Source: Pseudomonas helleri (GTDB taxonomy: Bacteria; Pseudomonadota; Gammaproteobacteria; Pseudomonadales; Pseudomonadaceae). Taken from it: a stretch of DNA of 64,000 bases. This document shows positions 41,440 through 51,864 of the stretch, in pieces. The position numbers and the translations under genes are program-made. The stretch covers positions 238,046-302,045 of the forward strand of contig NZ_WIWC01000001.1 of assembly GCF_009600315.1 (NCBI RefSeq). Direction: 5' to 3'. Position 1 is the stretch's first letter. Each line of letters starts with the position of its first letter. Under the pieces are notes generated by a model, which searched no databases, was not told the origin of the DNA, and saw only the letters and a program-made list of their open reading frames with translations.

Positions 41440-43249
41440 TACAAAGGATGTTCCTCAAATTACCTCTGCACCGGATCGCCTGACATGGGCTGAAATCAGA
41501 CGTTTGGCCCTGCGCAACAAAAAAGCGTTATGGATTGCCAATGGCGTAGCTGTGCTGGCTACGCTATGCAGCGTGCCAATCCCATTACTCCTGCCTTTGT
41601 TGGTTGACGAAGTGTTGTTGGGTCATGGCGATGCGGCGCTCAAGGTGATGAATCACGCGTTGCCCTCTGCGTGGCAAACCTCGGTCGGTTACATCGGCCT
41701 GATGCTGGTCGTGACACTGTTGCTGCGTAGCGGCGCATTGTTTTTTAACGTGCTGCAAGCCCGGCTGTTTTCAAGACTGGCCAAAGATATTGTGTTGCGC
41801 ATCCGTCTGCGTCTGATCGAGCGCTTGAAGCGCATTTCGCTGGCTGAGTACGAAAGTTTGGGGAGCGGTACGGTCACCACGCATTTAGTCACCGACCTCG
41901 ACACTCTCGACAAATTTGTCGGGGAGACGTTGAGCCGTTTTTTGGTGGCAATGCTCACGCTTGTAGGGACCTCTGCGATTTTGGTGTGGATGCACTGGCA
42001 ACTGGCGCTGGTCATTCTGCTGTTCAATCCGCTGGTCATCTTTGCCACGGTGCAATTGGGTAAACGGGTTAAACACCTTAAAAAGCTCGAAAACGACAGC
42101 ACTGCACGCTTCACCCAAGCGTTGACTGAAACCCTGGACGCCATTCAGGAAGTCCGCGCGGGAAATCGTCAGGGCTTCTTTTTGGGGCGCTTGGGTCACA
42201 GAGCCAAAGAAGTGCGCGATTTTGCCGTCGCCTCGCAGTGGAAAAGCGACGCTTCAAACCGCGCCAGCGGTTTGTTGTTTCAGTTTGGTATCGATATTTT
42301 CCGTGCGGCTGCAATGCTCACGGTGCTGTTCTCTGATCTGTCGATTGGTCAGATGCTCGCTGTGTTCAGCTACCTGTGGTTCATGATCGGGCCGGTCGAG
42401 CAGTTGCTCAATTTGCAATACGCATTTTATGCGGCAGGTGGCGCAATCACGCGCATCAACCAACTGCTGGCGCGTGCCGATGAGCCGCAATATCCCGGCG
42501 GTAAAAATCCGTTTGCGGGTCGTGAGACCGTGTCCATTGAAGTGCGTGACCTGAGCTTCAGCTATGGCGAAGAGCCCGTGCTGGATCATCTGAACCTGAC
42601 CATCGCGCCGGGTGAAAAGGTCGCCATAGTGGGGACCAGTGGAGGGGGTAAAAGCACCTTGGTGCAATTGCTTCTCGGGCTTTATACACCACAGTCAGGC
42701 AGCATTCTTTTCGCCGGAGAAAGCCAGTCTGCCATTGGCCTTGAAACCATCCGCGAGCATGTAGCAGTCGTCCTGCAACATCCTGCGTTATTCAACGATA
42801 CGGTGCGCGCAAACCTGACCATGGGCCGTGAAAGAACCGATGAGGCGTGCTGGCGTGCGCTGCAAATCGCCCAGCTTGATGGCACTATTTTGAACTTGCC
42901 CCAAGGGCTCGACAGCATCGTGGGTCGCTCGGGTGTGCGCCTCTCGGGCGGGCAGCGCCAGCGTCTGGCGATAGCCCGTATGGTACTGGCCGAACCCAAG
43001 GTGGTGATTCTTGATGAGGCGACCAGCGCGCTGGATGCTGCGACGGAATACAACCTGCATCACGCTTTGGCGAAATTCTTGAGTGCGCGCACAACTTTGA
43101 TCATTGCCCATCGCTTATCTGCGGTAAAACAGGCAGACCGTGTTCTGGTCTTTGACGGCGGTCGTATTGCTGAAGACGGCGATCATCAGCAGTTGATTGC
43201 CGAGGGTGGGCTTTACGCCAAGTTGTATGGCCATTTGCAGCAGAGCTGA
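41423..43249 (+). CDS. ABC transporter, fused permease and ATPase (exporter type)
   Basis: The product has 608 residues. The N-terminal membrane domain (about 30-325) has six helices. The nucleotide-binding domain has Walker A GTSGGGKST near 403, Q-loop VVLQHPALFNDTV, signature LSGGQRQR near 507, Walker B VVILDEATSALD and H-loop IIAHRLSAV. It acts as a homodimeric exporter; the substrate is unknown. The start is uncertain: GTG here, or GTG three codons later (41432). It overlaps the DsbA-family gene. Confidence 0.92.
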   Translation: MLRVSDTKDVPQITSAPDRLTWAEIRRLALRNKKALWIANGVAVLATLCSVPIPLLLPLLVDEVLLGHGDAALKVMNHALPSAWQTSVGYIGLMLVVTLLLRSGALFFNVLQARLFSRLAKDIVLRIRLRLIERLKRISLAEYESLGSGTVTTHLVTDLDTLDKFVGETLSRFLVAMLTLVGTSAILVWMHWQLALVILLFNPLVIFATVQLGKRVKHLKKLENDSTARFTQALTETLDAIQEVRAGNRQGFFLGRLGHRAKEVRDFAVASQWKSDASNRASGLLFQFGIDIFRAAAMLTVLFSDLSIGQMLAVFSYLWFMIGPVEQLLNLQYAFYAAGGAITRINQLLARADEPQYPGGKNPFAGRETVSIEVRDLSFSYGEEPVLDHLNLTIAPGEKVAIVGTSGGGKSTLVQLLLGLYTPQSGSILFAGESQSAIGLETIREHVAVVLQHPALFNDTVRANLTMGRERTDEACWRALQIAQLDGTILNLPQGLDSIVGRSGVRLSGGQRQRLAIARMVLAEPKVVILDEATSALDAATEYNLHHALAKFLSARTTLIIAHRLSAVKQADRVLVFDGGRIAEDGDHQQLIAEGGLYAKLYGHLQQS

Positions 43250-43378
43250 CGGAGACGCTACAGGTTTTTCGAACTGTGTAGCACAAGTCCACGTCATAGA
43301 TGTCAGAAACAAGCCTATGATAAATCTCGTTGAGGCTTTTTCTCTGGTTTTCATTTTGGTCTGAAGCATAGGGAACTC

Positions 43379-45838
43379 ATGAAGCAAAAACGTGCTAGTG
43401 GTACGCCGCGTTTATTGGGAATTGTTTGGCCCTTTATTGCGGTCGTACTGTTTCAGGCGCTTTTAGGTTGTATGAGTCTCTACATGCTCTCTGCGGTGAG
43501 AGGCTATGTGGCAGGTGAAAGCCTGTGGAGCAAAGGCCAGAAAGACGCCATTTACTACCTCGATTTATATGCCGATAGCCGTGATCCGGTGATTTTCGAG
43601 AAGTATCAGCAAGCCATTAAAGTTCCTGAAGGCGGGCACCGATTGCGCGTTGCGCTTGATCAGTCTCCGCCTGATCTGCAAGCAGCCCGTGAGGGTATTT
43701 TGCAGGGCGGCAACAATCCGGACGATGTGTCGAGCATCATTTGGTTTTATCGCTATTTTCGTAATTTCAGCTATCTGAATACGGCCGTTGAGAAGTGGAC
43801 CGTGGGTGATGATCATCTCACTCGACTCAATGACCTTGCGCAAGAGATGCGTAGGCTCATCAGTGAAGGTCAAGTCAGTACTGATGACGTCAAGCGCTGG
43901 AAGTCCGCTATTTACGCCATCAATGAAAGTGTCACACCAGCAGCCAAAGCGTTTAGCGATGCGTTGGGTGAAGGTTCGCGCTTTATTTTGCAGTTGCTGG
44001 TGTTCATTAATCTGGCCACCGCACTGGGTTTGATTATTCTGGCCTTGTTGCGCACTCACAAAATTCTTGCCCAAAGTCGTGAGTTTGCCGAAGCGCTGCA
44101 AGTGGAAAAAGAGCGGGTGCAGGTCACGCTTGAGTCCATTGGTGATGGCGTTATCAGTACCGATGTGAACGGCTCGATTGTTTACATGAATCCGGCAGCC
44201 GAACAACTCACGCACTGGAAATCGGAACAGGCACGGGGTGTTCCTCTGGCCGCGTTGTTCAAATTACTCGATGAGCATGCGCTGGATGATGGTTTCAAGC
44301 TGATAGACCATATCCTCAGCGGGCAGTTAGGCAATAGCAGCGAGCATTCCAAACTGATTCAGCGTATGGACGGCAGTACGGTTTCGGTCACGCTGGTGGG
44401 CGCGCCGATACTTCATGCTGGCACCGTCAGCGGGGCAGTGCTGGTGTTGCATGACATGACCCGGGAACGCCAGTTCATCGACAATTTGTCCTGGCAGGCA
44501 ACCCATGATGCCTTGACCGGATTAGCCAACCGCCGTGAGTTTGAGTATCGCCTGGAGCTGATTCTGCAAAATCTGTCTCGTCAGCAAGGCCGGCACGCGT
44601 TGATGTTTCTTGATCTCGACCAGTTCAAATTGGTTAATGACACCTGCGGTCATGCGGCGGGTGATGAACTGCTGCGTCATATTTGTGCGCTATTGCAGTC
44701 CGGTTTGCGCGAAGGCGACACGCTGGCTCGCCTTGGAGGAGATGAGTTCGGCATTTTGCTTGAAAACTGCCCTGCGGATGCTGCAGAAAAGATTGCCGAA
44801 GGCTTGCGCCAGACCGTTCAAAGTCTGCACTTCGCCTGGAAGGGGCGCCCATTTTTAAACACGATCAGCATTGGTCTTGTGCATATACACCAAGCCCCGG
44901 TGACACTGGAAACTTCCATGCGAGCCGCCGATATGGCGTGTTACATGGCAAAAGAGAAAGGTCGGAACAGGGTGCAGGTTTACCATGCCGATGATTCGGA
45001 GCTGTCTTTGCGTTTTGGTGAGATGGCCTGGGTACAACGCTTGCATGTGGCTTTGGAGGAAAACCAGTTTTGCCTGTATTCGCAAGAAATCGCTCTGCTC
45101 AATCATGAGCATGAGGACGGAGGGCATATCGAGATCCTCTTGCGACTGCGCGATGATAAAGGCGGCCTGATCATGCCTGACAGTTTTATTCCGGCGGCAG
45201 AACGTTATGGGTTGATGACATCAATTGATCGATGGGTAGTCGAAAATGTCTTCAAGACTATTTCCAGTTACACGGCACTTAACAAGGATCAGCCCATGGT
45301 CATGTGCGCGATCAACTTGTCAGGCACAACCATTGGTGATGAAGATTTTCTCGCGTTTCTGCACGAGCAGTTTGAGTGTTATGGCGTTGCTCCCGAACGC
45401 ATATGTTTTGAAATCACTGAAACCAGTGCAATTGCCAATTTAGGCAGTGCTATCCGCTTTATCAACGAGTTAAAAGGGTTGGGTTGTCACTTCTCTCTGG
45501 ATGACTTTTGTGCAGGAATGTCTTCTTTTGCATATTTAAAGCATTTGCCGGTCGACTTTTTGAAAATTGATGGCAGCTTCGTCAGGGACATGCTGGACGA
45601 CCCCATTAACCGGGCGATGGTTGAGGTGATTAACCACATCGGGCATGTAATGGGTAAAAGGACTATTGCCGAATTTGTCGAAAACCCGCAAATTGAGCAT
45701 GCTTTGGCCGAAATCGGTGTCGATTATGCTCAAGGCTACAACGTTGAGCGTCCGCATGTGTTTACGTGCGACAGTTTGCGCCGTCGGCCCAAGCGCCCAA
45801 AGGCTTTTGCTTTGAAGTCACCGGGCACATTACGTTAA
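43379..45838 (+). CDS. rbdA: PAS-GGDEF-EAL cyclic-di-GMP enzyme, RbdA-like
   Basis: The product has 819 residues. A membrane helix at about 12-38, a periplasmic sensor region to about 200 and a second helix at 203-222 precede a PAS domain (about 240-360). The GGDEF domain has an intact Gly453-Gly-Asp-Glu-Phe457, and the EAL domain starts near 550. The EAL core reads EILLRL instead of EALLR, keeping the essential Glu, with Asn in INLSGTT, Glu in EITET, DDFCAG and Lys in FLKIDGSF. It follows the ABC gene as rbdA (PA0861) does in P. aeruginosa, where it promotes biofilm dispersal. Both activities look chemically possible. Confidence 0.93.
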   Translation: MKQKRASGTPRLLGIVWPFIAVVLFQALLGCMSLYMLSAVRGYVAGESLWSKGQKDAIYYLDLYADSRDPVIFEKYQQAIKVPEGGHRLRVALDQSPPDLQAAREGILQGGNNPDDVSSIIWFYRYFRNFSYLNTAVEKWTVGDDHLTRLNDLAQEMRRLISEGQVSTDDVKRWKSAIYAINESVTPAAKAFSDALGEGSRFILQLLVFINLATALGLIILALLRTHKILAQSREFAEALQVEKERVQVTLESIGDGVISTDVNGSIVYMNPAAEQLTHWKSEQARGVPLAALFKLLDEHALDDGFKLIDHILSGQLGNSSEHSKLIQRMDGSTVSVTLVGAPILHAGTVSGAVLVLHDMTRERQFIDNLSWQATHDALTGLANRREFEYRLELILQNLSRQQGRHALMFLDLDQFKLVNDTCGHAAGDELLRHICALLQSGLREGDTLARLGGDEFGILLENCPADAAEKIAEGLRQTVQSLHFAWKGRPFLNTISIGLVHIHQAPVTLETSMRAADMACYMAKEKGRNRVQVYHADDSELSLRFGEMAWVQRLHVALEENQFCLYSQEIALLNHEHEDGGHIEILLRLRDDKGGLIMPDSFIPAAERYGLMTSIDRWVVENVFKTISSYTALNKDQPMVMCAINLSGTTIGDEDFLAFLHEQFECYGVAPERICFEITETSAIANLGSAIRFINELKGLGCHFSLDDFCAGMSSFAYLKHLPVDFLKIDGSFVRDMLDDPINRAMVEVINHIGHVMGKRTIAEFVENPQIEHALAEIGVDYAQGYNVERPHVFTCDSLRRRPKRPKAFALKSPGTLR

Positions 45839-45882
45839 GTGCTGCCCTGTTTTGCAAATCACCTCTCAGAAGGAACCCGATA

Positions 45883-46668
45883 GTGATCGATGCATACGAA
45901 AGAACTGGGCCTCTCATGGAAGCAACCAGCTACCCGCAGTGGGCTCAACAGTTGATCCGCGATTGCTTTGAAAGCAAGCGCCGGGTGGTTGAGCACGAGA
46001 TATTCCAGCGCATGCGCGACAACACCCTCAGCCCGAAGACCATGCGTATGTATCTCATCGGGGGCTGGCCAGTCGTTGAGCAGTTTTCGTTGTATATGGG
46101 GCATAACCTGGGCAAAACCCGGTATGGACGTCATCGCGGCGAGGACATGGCTCGACGCTGGTTGATTCGCAATATTCGTGTCGAGCTCAACCATGCTGAC
46201 TATTGGGTGCATTGGGCAAGGGCGCATGGTGTGAGTCTTGAGGACATGAATGCGCAAGATATTCCGGCTGAATTCCAGGCGTTGAATGATTGGTGCTGGC
46301 ACAGCTGTGCAACAGATTCGTTGGCTGTGGCCATGGCGGCGACCAATTACGCGATCGAAGGTGCGGTCGGTGAATGGGCTGCCGTGGTGTGCTCTAAAAA
46401 TGTTTACGAGGAGTCATTCCCTGAAGAAGGGCGTAAACGCACCATGAAGTGGCTGAAAATGCATGCTCAGTATGATGACGAGCATCCATGGGAAGCGCTG
46501 GAAATTATTTGTACGCTGGCGGGAATGAATCCCAGCGAGGCGCTGCAAACCGAACTACGCAAAGCCATCTGCAAGAGCTATGACTATAAGTACCTCTTTT
46601 TGCAGAGCTGCCTTGAGTTTGAAAAAAAGCCGGTTGTCCGCGAGTCGCATCAGCTGGCAGAAGCCTGA
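45883..46668 (+). CDS. PqqC/TenA-like helical protein
   Basis: The product has 261 residues from a GTG start with AAGGA eight bases upstream; longer frames run back into rbdA. The all-helical fold belongs to the PqqC/TenA/haem-oxygenase-like group (WPVVEQFSLYMGHNLGKTRYG, ATNYAIEGAVGEWAAVV, HAQYDDEHPWEALEII). Conserved His, Glu and Asp residues could bind metal, as in iron-containing redox enzymes of this superfamily. No pqq or thi genes are near, so the reaction is unknown. It follows rbdA by 44 bp. Confidence 0.85.
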   Translation: MIDAYERTGPLMEATSYPQWAQQLIRDCFESKRRVVEHEIFQRMRDNTLSPKTMRMYLIGGWPVVEQFSLYMGHNLGKTRYGRHRGEDMARRWLIRNIRVELNHADYWVHWARAHGVSLEDMNAQDIPAEFQALNDWCWHSCATDSLAVAMAATNYAIEGAVGEWAAVVCSKNVYEESFPEEGRKRTMKWLKMHAQYDDEHPWEALEIICTLAGMNPSEALQTELRKAICKSYDYKYLFLQSCLEFEKKPVVRESHQLAEA

Positions 46669-46692
46669 TACGTCAAACAAAAGTTTTTTTGC

Positions 46693-46735
46693 ATAAAAAA
46701 ACCGCAGGTTGCGTGATTCGCGACCTGCGGTTTTT
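46693..46735. terminator. Strong bidirectional terminator
   Basis: The arms AAAAAACCGCAGGT and ACCTGCGGTTTTT surround a 13-base loop between convergent genes. T-runs on both strands should serve the PqqC-like gene and the SDR gene. Confidence 0.93.
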
Positions 46736-46748
46736 GTTTGTGTTGCCG

Positions 46749-47489
46749 TTACTGAGCGTCGAACGCCTGGCCGTTGATTCCGGTACTGTCCGGGCCCATC
46801 AGATACAGGTAAACCGGCATGATCTGATGTGGTTCCGGGTTATTTTGCGGGTTTTCCCCTGGGTAAGCCAAGGCCCGCATGCTGGTCCGTGTAGCGCCAG
46901 GGTTGATGCTGTTGGAGCGTACCGGGGCGATAGAATCGACTTCGTCGGCCAGTGTTTGCATCAACCCTTCGGTGGCAAACTTCGAGACGCCATAAGCACC
47001 CCAGTACGCGCGGCCTTTACGGCCCACGCTGCTGGAGGTAAATATCACAGATGCATCCTGCGACAGTTTAAGCAGTGGCAGCAGGGTGCTGGTGAGCATG
47101 AATGTGGCATTGACGTTCACCTGCATCACGCGCATGAAGTTCTCACCAGACAGTTGCTCCAGTGGCGTGCGTGGGCCAATGATGGAGGCATTGTGCAGTA
47201 GGCCGTCCAGATGACCGAACTCACGCTCGATCATTGCCGCTAACTCGTCATATTGGTGAGGCTGAGCAGTTTCCAGATTGAATGGGATCACGGCTGGTTG
47301 TGGGTGACCGGCGGCTTCTATTTCATCGTAGATCTCGGTCAGATTGGTCTCGGTTTTACCCAGCAACAACACAGTCGCACCGTGAGCTGCGTAGGTTTTA
47401 GCTGCGGCAGCGCCAATGCCACGGCCTGCGCCAGTAACCAGAATGACCCGACCCTGAAGCAAGTTGGGGCGTGCGCAATAATCAAACAT
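46749..47489 (-). CDS. YciK-family short-chain dehydrogenase/reductase
   Basis: The product has 246 residues. The Rossmann motif VTGAGRGIGAAAA lies near residues 19-31, the NAS motif in LLHNASIIGPRTPLEQL, and the catalytic Tyr-x3-Lys in YWGAYGVSKFATEG. It is the YciK family, usually annotated as an oxidoreductase of unknown substrate. It lies downstream of mupP and ubiG on the same strand, the order I recall at PA3171-PA3173 in P. aeruginosa. Confidence 0.93.
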   Translation of the reverse strand: MFDYCARPNLLQGRVILVTGAGRGIGAAAAKTYAAHGATVLLLGKTETNLTEIYDEIEAAGHPQPAVIPFNLETAQPHQYDELAAMIEREFGHLDGLLHNASIIGPRTPLEQLSGENFMRVMQVNVNATFMLTSTLLPLLKLSQDASVIFTSSSVGRKGRAYWGAYGVSKFATEGLMQTLADEVDSIAPVRSNSINPGATRTSMRALAYPGENPQNNPEPHQIMPVYLYLMGPDSTGINGQAFDAQ

Positions 47490-47525
47490 AAAGACCCTCG
47501 GCAGGAAACAGGAGTGGCGCGCTGA

Positions 47526-48197
47526 TCAGCAGCTGCATACGGCGTTATCCAGCACTTTGCGCAATTCGCTTGGGTGATCGACCACAACATCGGCGCCCCA
47601 ATGACTCGGGTTATCGTCCGGGTGGATATAGCCAAATCGTACGGCAGCCGTTTTGGTGCCTGCATCGCGACCCGACTCGATGTCGCGCAGGTCATCCCCC
47701 ACAAACAAGACGCTGGCCGGATCAAGGTCGAGCATTTTGCAGGCGAGAATCATGGGCTCGGGATCAGGTTTACTGTGCGTGACATGATCCGGGCAGATAA
47801 GCACGGCTGAACGTTGTGCCAGCCCCAGGCGTTCCATGATGGGTTGAGCAAAGCGCAATGGTTTGTTCGTGACCACGCCCCATACCAGGTGCGCTTTTTC
47901 GATATCGACCAACAACTCTTCCATGCCATCAAACAGCTTGGTGTGAACGGCGCAGTCGCGTTGATAGCGCTCCAGAAACTCCAGTCGCAGTTCTTCAAAA
48001 CCTGGCGCCTGCGGGTCCATGCTGAAGGTGGCTGCGACCATAGCGCGAGCGCCGCCAGAAATTTCGTCGCGGATCAGCTTGTCGGCAATCGGTGGCAGGC
48101 CGCGCTCGGCGCGCATGGCCTGACAGATAGCGATAAAGTCTGGCGCGGTGTCGAGCAGGGTGCCGTCCATGTCAAAAAGAACTGCTCTTAAACGCAT
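47526..48197 (-). CDS. mupP: N-acetylmuramic acid 6-phosphate phosphatase MupP
   Basis: The product has 223 residues. It is a HAD hydrolase with nucleophile motif [12 protein letters not shown] (Asp9, Asp11), motif [12 protein letters not shown] and motif [18 protein letters not shown]. Similar proteins are often annotated as phosphoglycolate phosphatase. The position between ubiG and the YciK-like SDR matches P. aeruginosa MupP (PA3172), which acts in the AmgK/MurU cell-wall recycling route that bypasses MurA. The assignment rests largely on this synteny. Confidence 0.88.
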   Translation of the reverse strand: MRLRAVLFDMDGTLLDTAPDFIAICQAMRAERGLPPIADKLIRDEISGGARAMVAATFSMDPQAPGFEELRLEFLERYQRDCAVHTKLFDGMEELLVDIEKAHLVWGVVTNKPLRFAQPIMERLGLAQRSAVLICPDHVTHSKPDPEPMILACKMLDLDPASVLFVGDDLRDIESGRDAGTKTAAVRFGYIHPDDNPSHWGADVVVDHPSELRKVLDNAVCSC

Positions 48198-48200
48198 GTA

Positions 48201-48899
48201 TTACTCCTCTCGCAGGGTTTGAATCATGTAGTTGACATCAACGTCGGCGGCCAGCTTGTAGTGCTTGGTCAGCGGGTTGTAGGTCAGACCGATGATGTCT
48301 TTGACACTGAGGCCAGCTTGGCGGCTCCATGCGCCCAGTTCGGAAGGGCGAATAAATTTTTTGAAGTCGTGAGTCCCGCGCGGTATTAACTTCATGATGT
48401 ATTCGGCGCCGATAATCGCGAACAGATAAGATTTTGGGTTGCGATTGATGGTCGAGAAGAATACTTGGCCGCCCGGCTTGACCATGCGGTAGCAGGCGCG
48501 AATCACCGAGGCCGGATCAGGCACGTGTTCGAGCATCTCAAGGCAGGTGACAACGTCGAATTGCTCTGGCATTTCTTCTGCCAGCGCCTCAGCCGTGATC
48601 TGGCGGTAGTCAACATTCACGCCAGATTCGAGTTGATGCAGTCGTGCCACTGCCAGCGGGGCTTCGCCCATGTCGATGCCCATCACGGTGGCGCCGCGTT
48701 GAGCCATCGACTCGCTCAGAATTCCGCCGCCACACCCCACGTCCAGCACTTTTTTGCCAGCCAGTTGCACGCGCTCGTCAATCCAGTTGACACGCAGCGG
48801 GTTAATGTCGTGCAGTGGTTTGAACTCGCTTTCGCGGTCCCACCAGCGATAGGCAAGCGCCTCAAATTTGGCGATCTCGGCGTGGTCGACGTTGCTCAT
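48201..48899 (-). CDS. ubiG: Ubiquinone biosynthesis O-methyltransferase UbiG
   Basis: The product has 232 residues and starts [16 protein letters not shown]. The SAM-binding motif [16 protein letters not shown] is followed by the post-I acidic VMGIDM and the C-terminal [14 protein letters not shown] and INYMIQT-like segments of UbiG. It performs both O-methylations of the quinone ring. A frame extension of 18 codons upstream is rejected on family length. It is 3 bp upstream of mupP, so they are cotranscribed. Confidence 0.96.
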   Translation of the reverse strand: MSNVDHAEIAKFEALAYRWWDRESEFKPLHDINPLRVNWIDERVQLAGKKVLDVGCGGGILSESMAQRGATVMGIDMGEAPLAVARLHQLESGVNVDYRQITAEALAEEMPEQFDVVTCLEMLEHVPDPASVIRACYRMVKPGGQVFFSTINRNPKSYLFAIIGAEYIMKLIPRGTHDFKKFIRPSELGAWSRQAGLSVKDIIGLTYNPLTKHYKLAADVDVNYMIQTLREE

Positions 48900-48961
48900 G
48901 GGTAAATCCTCAAAAACTAAAAAAACAGGCAGTGCTTGTGGTGCGTAGCCCAAGCACTCAA

Positions 48962-50293
48962 TCAGTGAGTATGGCTGCTGATGCGCTCACCCCAGGCTTT
49001 GGCGGTTGCGCAGAGCTGTTGCTCGTCCATTCGGGTCAGTTTGCCATTATTTAACAGGTGTTTGCCTGCGACCCACAGATGTTTTACGCAATCCCGGCCG
49101 GTGGCATAGATCAATTGTGACACAGGGTCGTACACCGGCTGTTGAGCAAGGCCACTTAAGTCGAATGCGACCAGGTCTGCCGCCTTGCCCAGCTCAATTG
49201 AACCGATTTCACTTTCAAGGCCCAGTGCGCGAGCTCCGTTGAGGGTGGCCATGCGCAGTGCCCGGTGCGCATCCAGTGCCGTGGCGGAGTTGGCGACAGC
49301 TTTGGCCAGCAGCGCTGCGGTACGGGTTTCGCCCAGCAGGTCGAGATCGTTATTGCTCGCCGCGCCGTCGGTGCCCACGGCTACATTGATCCCCGCCAGC
49401 CACAGACGCTCTACCGGGCAAAAACCGCTGGCCAACTTTAGATTGGACTCTGGGCAATGAATCACGCTGGCATTGTTTTCTACCAACTGGCTGAGGTCTT
49501 CATCGCTGATTTGAGTCATGTGTACAGCCTGGAAGCGCGGTCCAAGCAAGCCCAGCCGGGCGAGGCGGGCAACCGGACGTTCGCCGTAAACCTCAATGGA
49601 TTGCTGGACTTCGAAAGCCGTTTCGTGCACGTGCATTTGAATCGTCGCATCCAGCTCGTCAGCAATCACCCGGACTTTTTCCAGATTTTCATCGCTCACG
49701 GTGTAGGGGGCGTGCGGGCCAAAGGCGATTTTGATGCGCGGGTGGTACTTCAGGTCACCGAAGAGTTCGATTGCCTGACGCAGGGCTTCATCTGCCGAGC
49801 TGGCTCCGGGAACTGCAAAGTCGAGGATGGGGATGGCGATTTGTGCACGGATACCGCTGTTATGGACGCGTTCGGTGGCGGTTTTGGGGTAGAAGTACAT
49901 GTCGCTGAAACAGCTGATGCCGCCCTTGAGTTGTTCGGCAATGGCCAGATCGGTGCCGTCGCGCACGAAGTCTTCATCGACCCATTTGCCTTCGGCTGGC
50001 CAAATGTGGTCTTGCAGCCACGTCATCAGGGGGAGGTCATCGGCCATGCCGCGAAACAGTGTCATTGCTGCATGCCCGTGGGCGTTGATCAGGCCAGGGC
50101 TGAGCAACATGTCGGGCAGTTCCCGGGTTTCGATAGCGGTGTGTTTCAGCGCTTCTTCGCGAGGGCCGATAAAGACGATGCGTCCGCCCTCAATGCCCAC
50201 GCCGTGATCCTTAAGCACAACTCCGGCGGGTTCAACAGGTACTAACCAGGTGGGCAGCAACAGTAAGTCGAAGGAGAGGGGCTGGATGGGCAT
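48962..50293 (-). CDS. mtaD: Methylthioadenosine/S-adenosylhomocysteine deaminase-type amidohydrolase
   Basis: The product has 443 residues. It is a metal-dependent TRZ/ATZ amidohydrolase: metal ligands in [37 protein letters not shown] and [16 protein letters not shown]. In P. aeruginosa the same position (PA3170) encodes 5'-methylthioadenosine deaminase, which forms methylthioinosine. Here it is divergent from mtnA, consistent with that pathway. Specificity between MTA and SAH cannot be decided from sequence. Confidence 0.9.
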   Translation of the reverse strand: MPIQPLSFDLLLLPTWLVPVEPAGVVLKDHGVGIEGGRIVFIGPREEALKHTAIETRELPDMLLSPGLINAHGHAAMTLFRGMADDLPLMTWLQDHIWPAEGKWVDEDFVRDGTDLAIAEQLKGGISCFSDMYFYPKTATERVHNSGIRAQIAIPILDFAVPGASSADEALRQAIELFGDLKYHPRIKIAFGPHAPYTVSDENLEKVRVIADELDATIQMHVHETAFEVQQSIEVYGERPVARLARLGLLGPRFQAVHMTQISDEDLSQLVENNASVIHCPESNLKLASGFCPVERLWLAGINVAVGTDGAASNNDLDLLGETRTAALLAKAVANSATALDAHRALRMATLNGARALGLESEIGSIELGKAADLVAFDLSGLAQQPVYDPVSQLIYATGRDCVKHLWVAGKHLLNNGKLTRMDEQQLCATAKAWGERISSHTH

Positions 50294-50401
50294 AAATGCG
50301 GCTTCCGGGGCTAAATAAAAGGGAGGCGAAGTATACCCGAGCGTCCGAAAGGCGGGACCGTTATAATCGACGGTTTTGTATCTGGGTAAATAGGGGAAAG
50401 C

Positions 50402-51478
50402 ATGCGCGATCGACTGTTGGCGGCAGAAAAAGTTAAGGCCATCGATTGGCGGGGCGAGGCCCTGTATCTGCTGGATCAGCGCATTTTGCCCTTTGAAGAA
50501 AACTGGTTGTCATTTACGGACGCTGAAGGTGTGGCCAAGGCCATTCGCGACATGGTTGTGCGTGGCGCACCGGCCATCGGCATTGCTGCCGCCTACGGGA
50601 TTGTATTGGCAGCTCGTGTGCGCAAAGCCGCGGGTGGCGATTGGGTTGCCGCGCTGGAAGCAGACTTTGCGGTGCTGGCAGACTCGCGGCCCACTGCAGT
50701 GAACCTGTTTTGGGCGCTGAATCGTATGCGCGATCGACTCAATCGCATTCAGCACAGCGCCGATGCGCTTCATGTACTGGAGCTGGAGGCGCTGGCCATT
50801 CATGAGAGTGACCGTGAGGCCAATCTGACGATGGCACAACTGGGAGTCGATGTGATTCGCCGGCATCAAGGCAATGCGCAGACTGTGTTAACCCATTGCA
50901 ATACGGGTGCATTGGCTACCGGTGGTTTTGGCACGGCGTTGGGCGTGATCCGGGGTGCCTGGCTGGAAGGCATGATTGAGCAAGTCTATGCCGACGAAAC
51001 CCGGCCTTGGTTGCAAGGCTCACGTCTCACCGCCTGGGAATTGGCCAATGAGGGCATTCCGGTGATCCTCAACGTCGATTCAGCGGCAGCGCACATCATG
51101 AAAACCAAGGGGGTGACCTGGGTGATTGTGGGCGCTGACCGGATCACGGCAAACGGCGATGTGGCCAATAAAATTGGTACCTATCAACTGGCCGTGAACG
51201 CGATGCATCACGGTGTTCGCTTTATGGTGGTGGCCCCCAGTTCAACGATCGACATGGAGCTGGCCAGTGGCGAGGACATTCCGATTGAAGAGCGTGAAGG
51301 CGCTGAGCTGCTGAATGTCGGTGGTAAGCCAGTGGGTGCGGATGTTCAGGCATTCAACCCGGTTTTCGATGTCACCCCGGCTGATCTCATTGACGTGATC
51401 GTGACCGAGAAAGGCATTGTTGAGCGCCCGGATGCCGCCAAGCTCGCTCAGTTGATGTGTCGCAAGCGGCTGCATTAA
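50402..51478 (+). CDS. mtnA: S-methyl-5-thioribose-1-phosphate isomerase
   Basis: The product has 358 residues. It is an eIF2B-like isomerase with the catalytic cysteine in [19 protein letters not shown] and the aspartate in [20 protein letters not shown]. It converts methylthioribose-1-phosphate to methylthioribulose-1-phosphate in methionine salvage. A GGGAAAGC site precedes the ATG. A TATAAT at 50362-50367 may be its -10 box, though no good -35 was recognised. The rest of the salvage pathway is not in this window. Confidence 0.95.
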   Translation: MRDRLLAAEKVKAIDWRGEALYLLDQRILPFEENWLSFTDAEGVAKAIRDMVVRGAPAIGIAAAYGIVLAARVRKAAGGDWVAALEADFAVLADSRPTAVNLFWALNRMRDRLNRIQHSADALHVLELEALAIHESDREANLTMAQLGVDVIRRHQGNAQTVLTHCNTGALATGGFGTALGVIRGAWLEGMIEQVYADETRPWLQGSRLTAWELANEGIPVILNVDSAAAHIMKTKGVTWVIVGADRITANGDVANKIGTYQLAVNAMHHGVRFMVVAPSSTIDMELASGEDIPIEEREGAELLNVGGKPVGADVQAFNPVFDVTPADLIDVIVTEKGIVERPDAAKLAQLMCRKRLH

Positions 51479-51864
51479 GGCATAAACCTGCAGTCGCTGC
51501 CGATGGCTGCGAAGGGTTGCATGACGATCCGATACTGGAAGATCCTGCTGTCACTTTTCGCAGCCATCGGCATCGACTGCGGGCTTCAAATCGTCTTCAG
51601 AGTCCTCCTGAGGCCTCTCAGGCCTATAAACGGCTGAATTACTATGCTCCATGCGCATCACAGGGATAGGTGCGTGGCGGCGTTTGTGATAACATTCGGC
51701 GGTTTCCAGGGTTGCCCGTCAGGGGTGCCCTTAATGCGCAAATCCGTGACATAACGTATTGATTTGTCGTAAGTCGCTGTGTGGCACATGGTCAGCAGTG
51801 GCGAGCTTCGTTGATCCCGAATGGATGTGGCGAAGTTTCACCCGAAAAAGGAATCAGGCTTCTC
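51479..51864. other. 386-bp mtnA-gyrA intergenic region
   Basis: It contains a long inverted repeat (51490-51580) and the gyrA promoter and leader. Near 51683-51698 GTTTGTGATAACATTC is promoter-like. A frame starting at 51781 runs into gyrA but lacks family similarity before the ATG at 51865. No separate gene is supported. Confidence 0.6.
51490..51580. repeat. Inverted repeat with 24-bp arms downstream of mtnA
   Basis: The arm beginning GCAGTCGCTGCCGATGGCTG (51490-51513) is complementary with one mismatch to 51557-51580, with a 43-bp spacer. It resembles Pseudomonas REP-type elements and may limit read-through from mtnA into gyrA. Confidence 0.75.
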
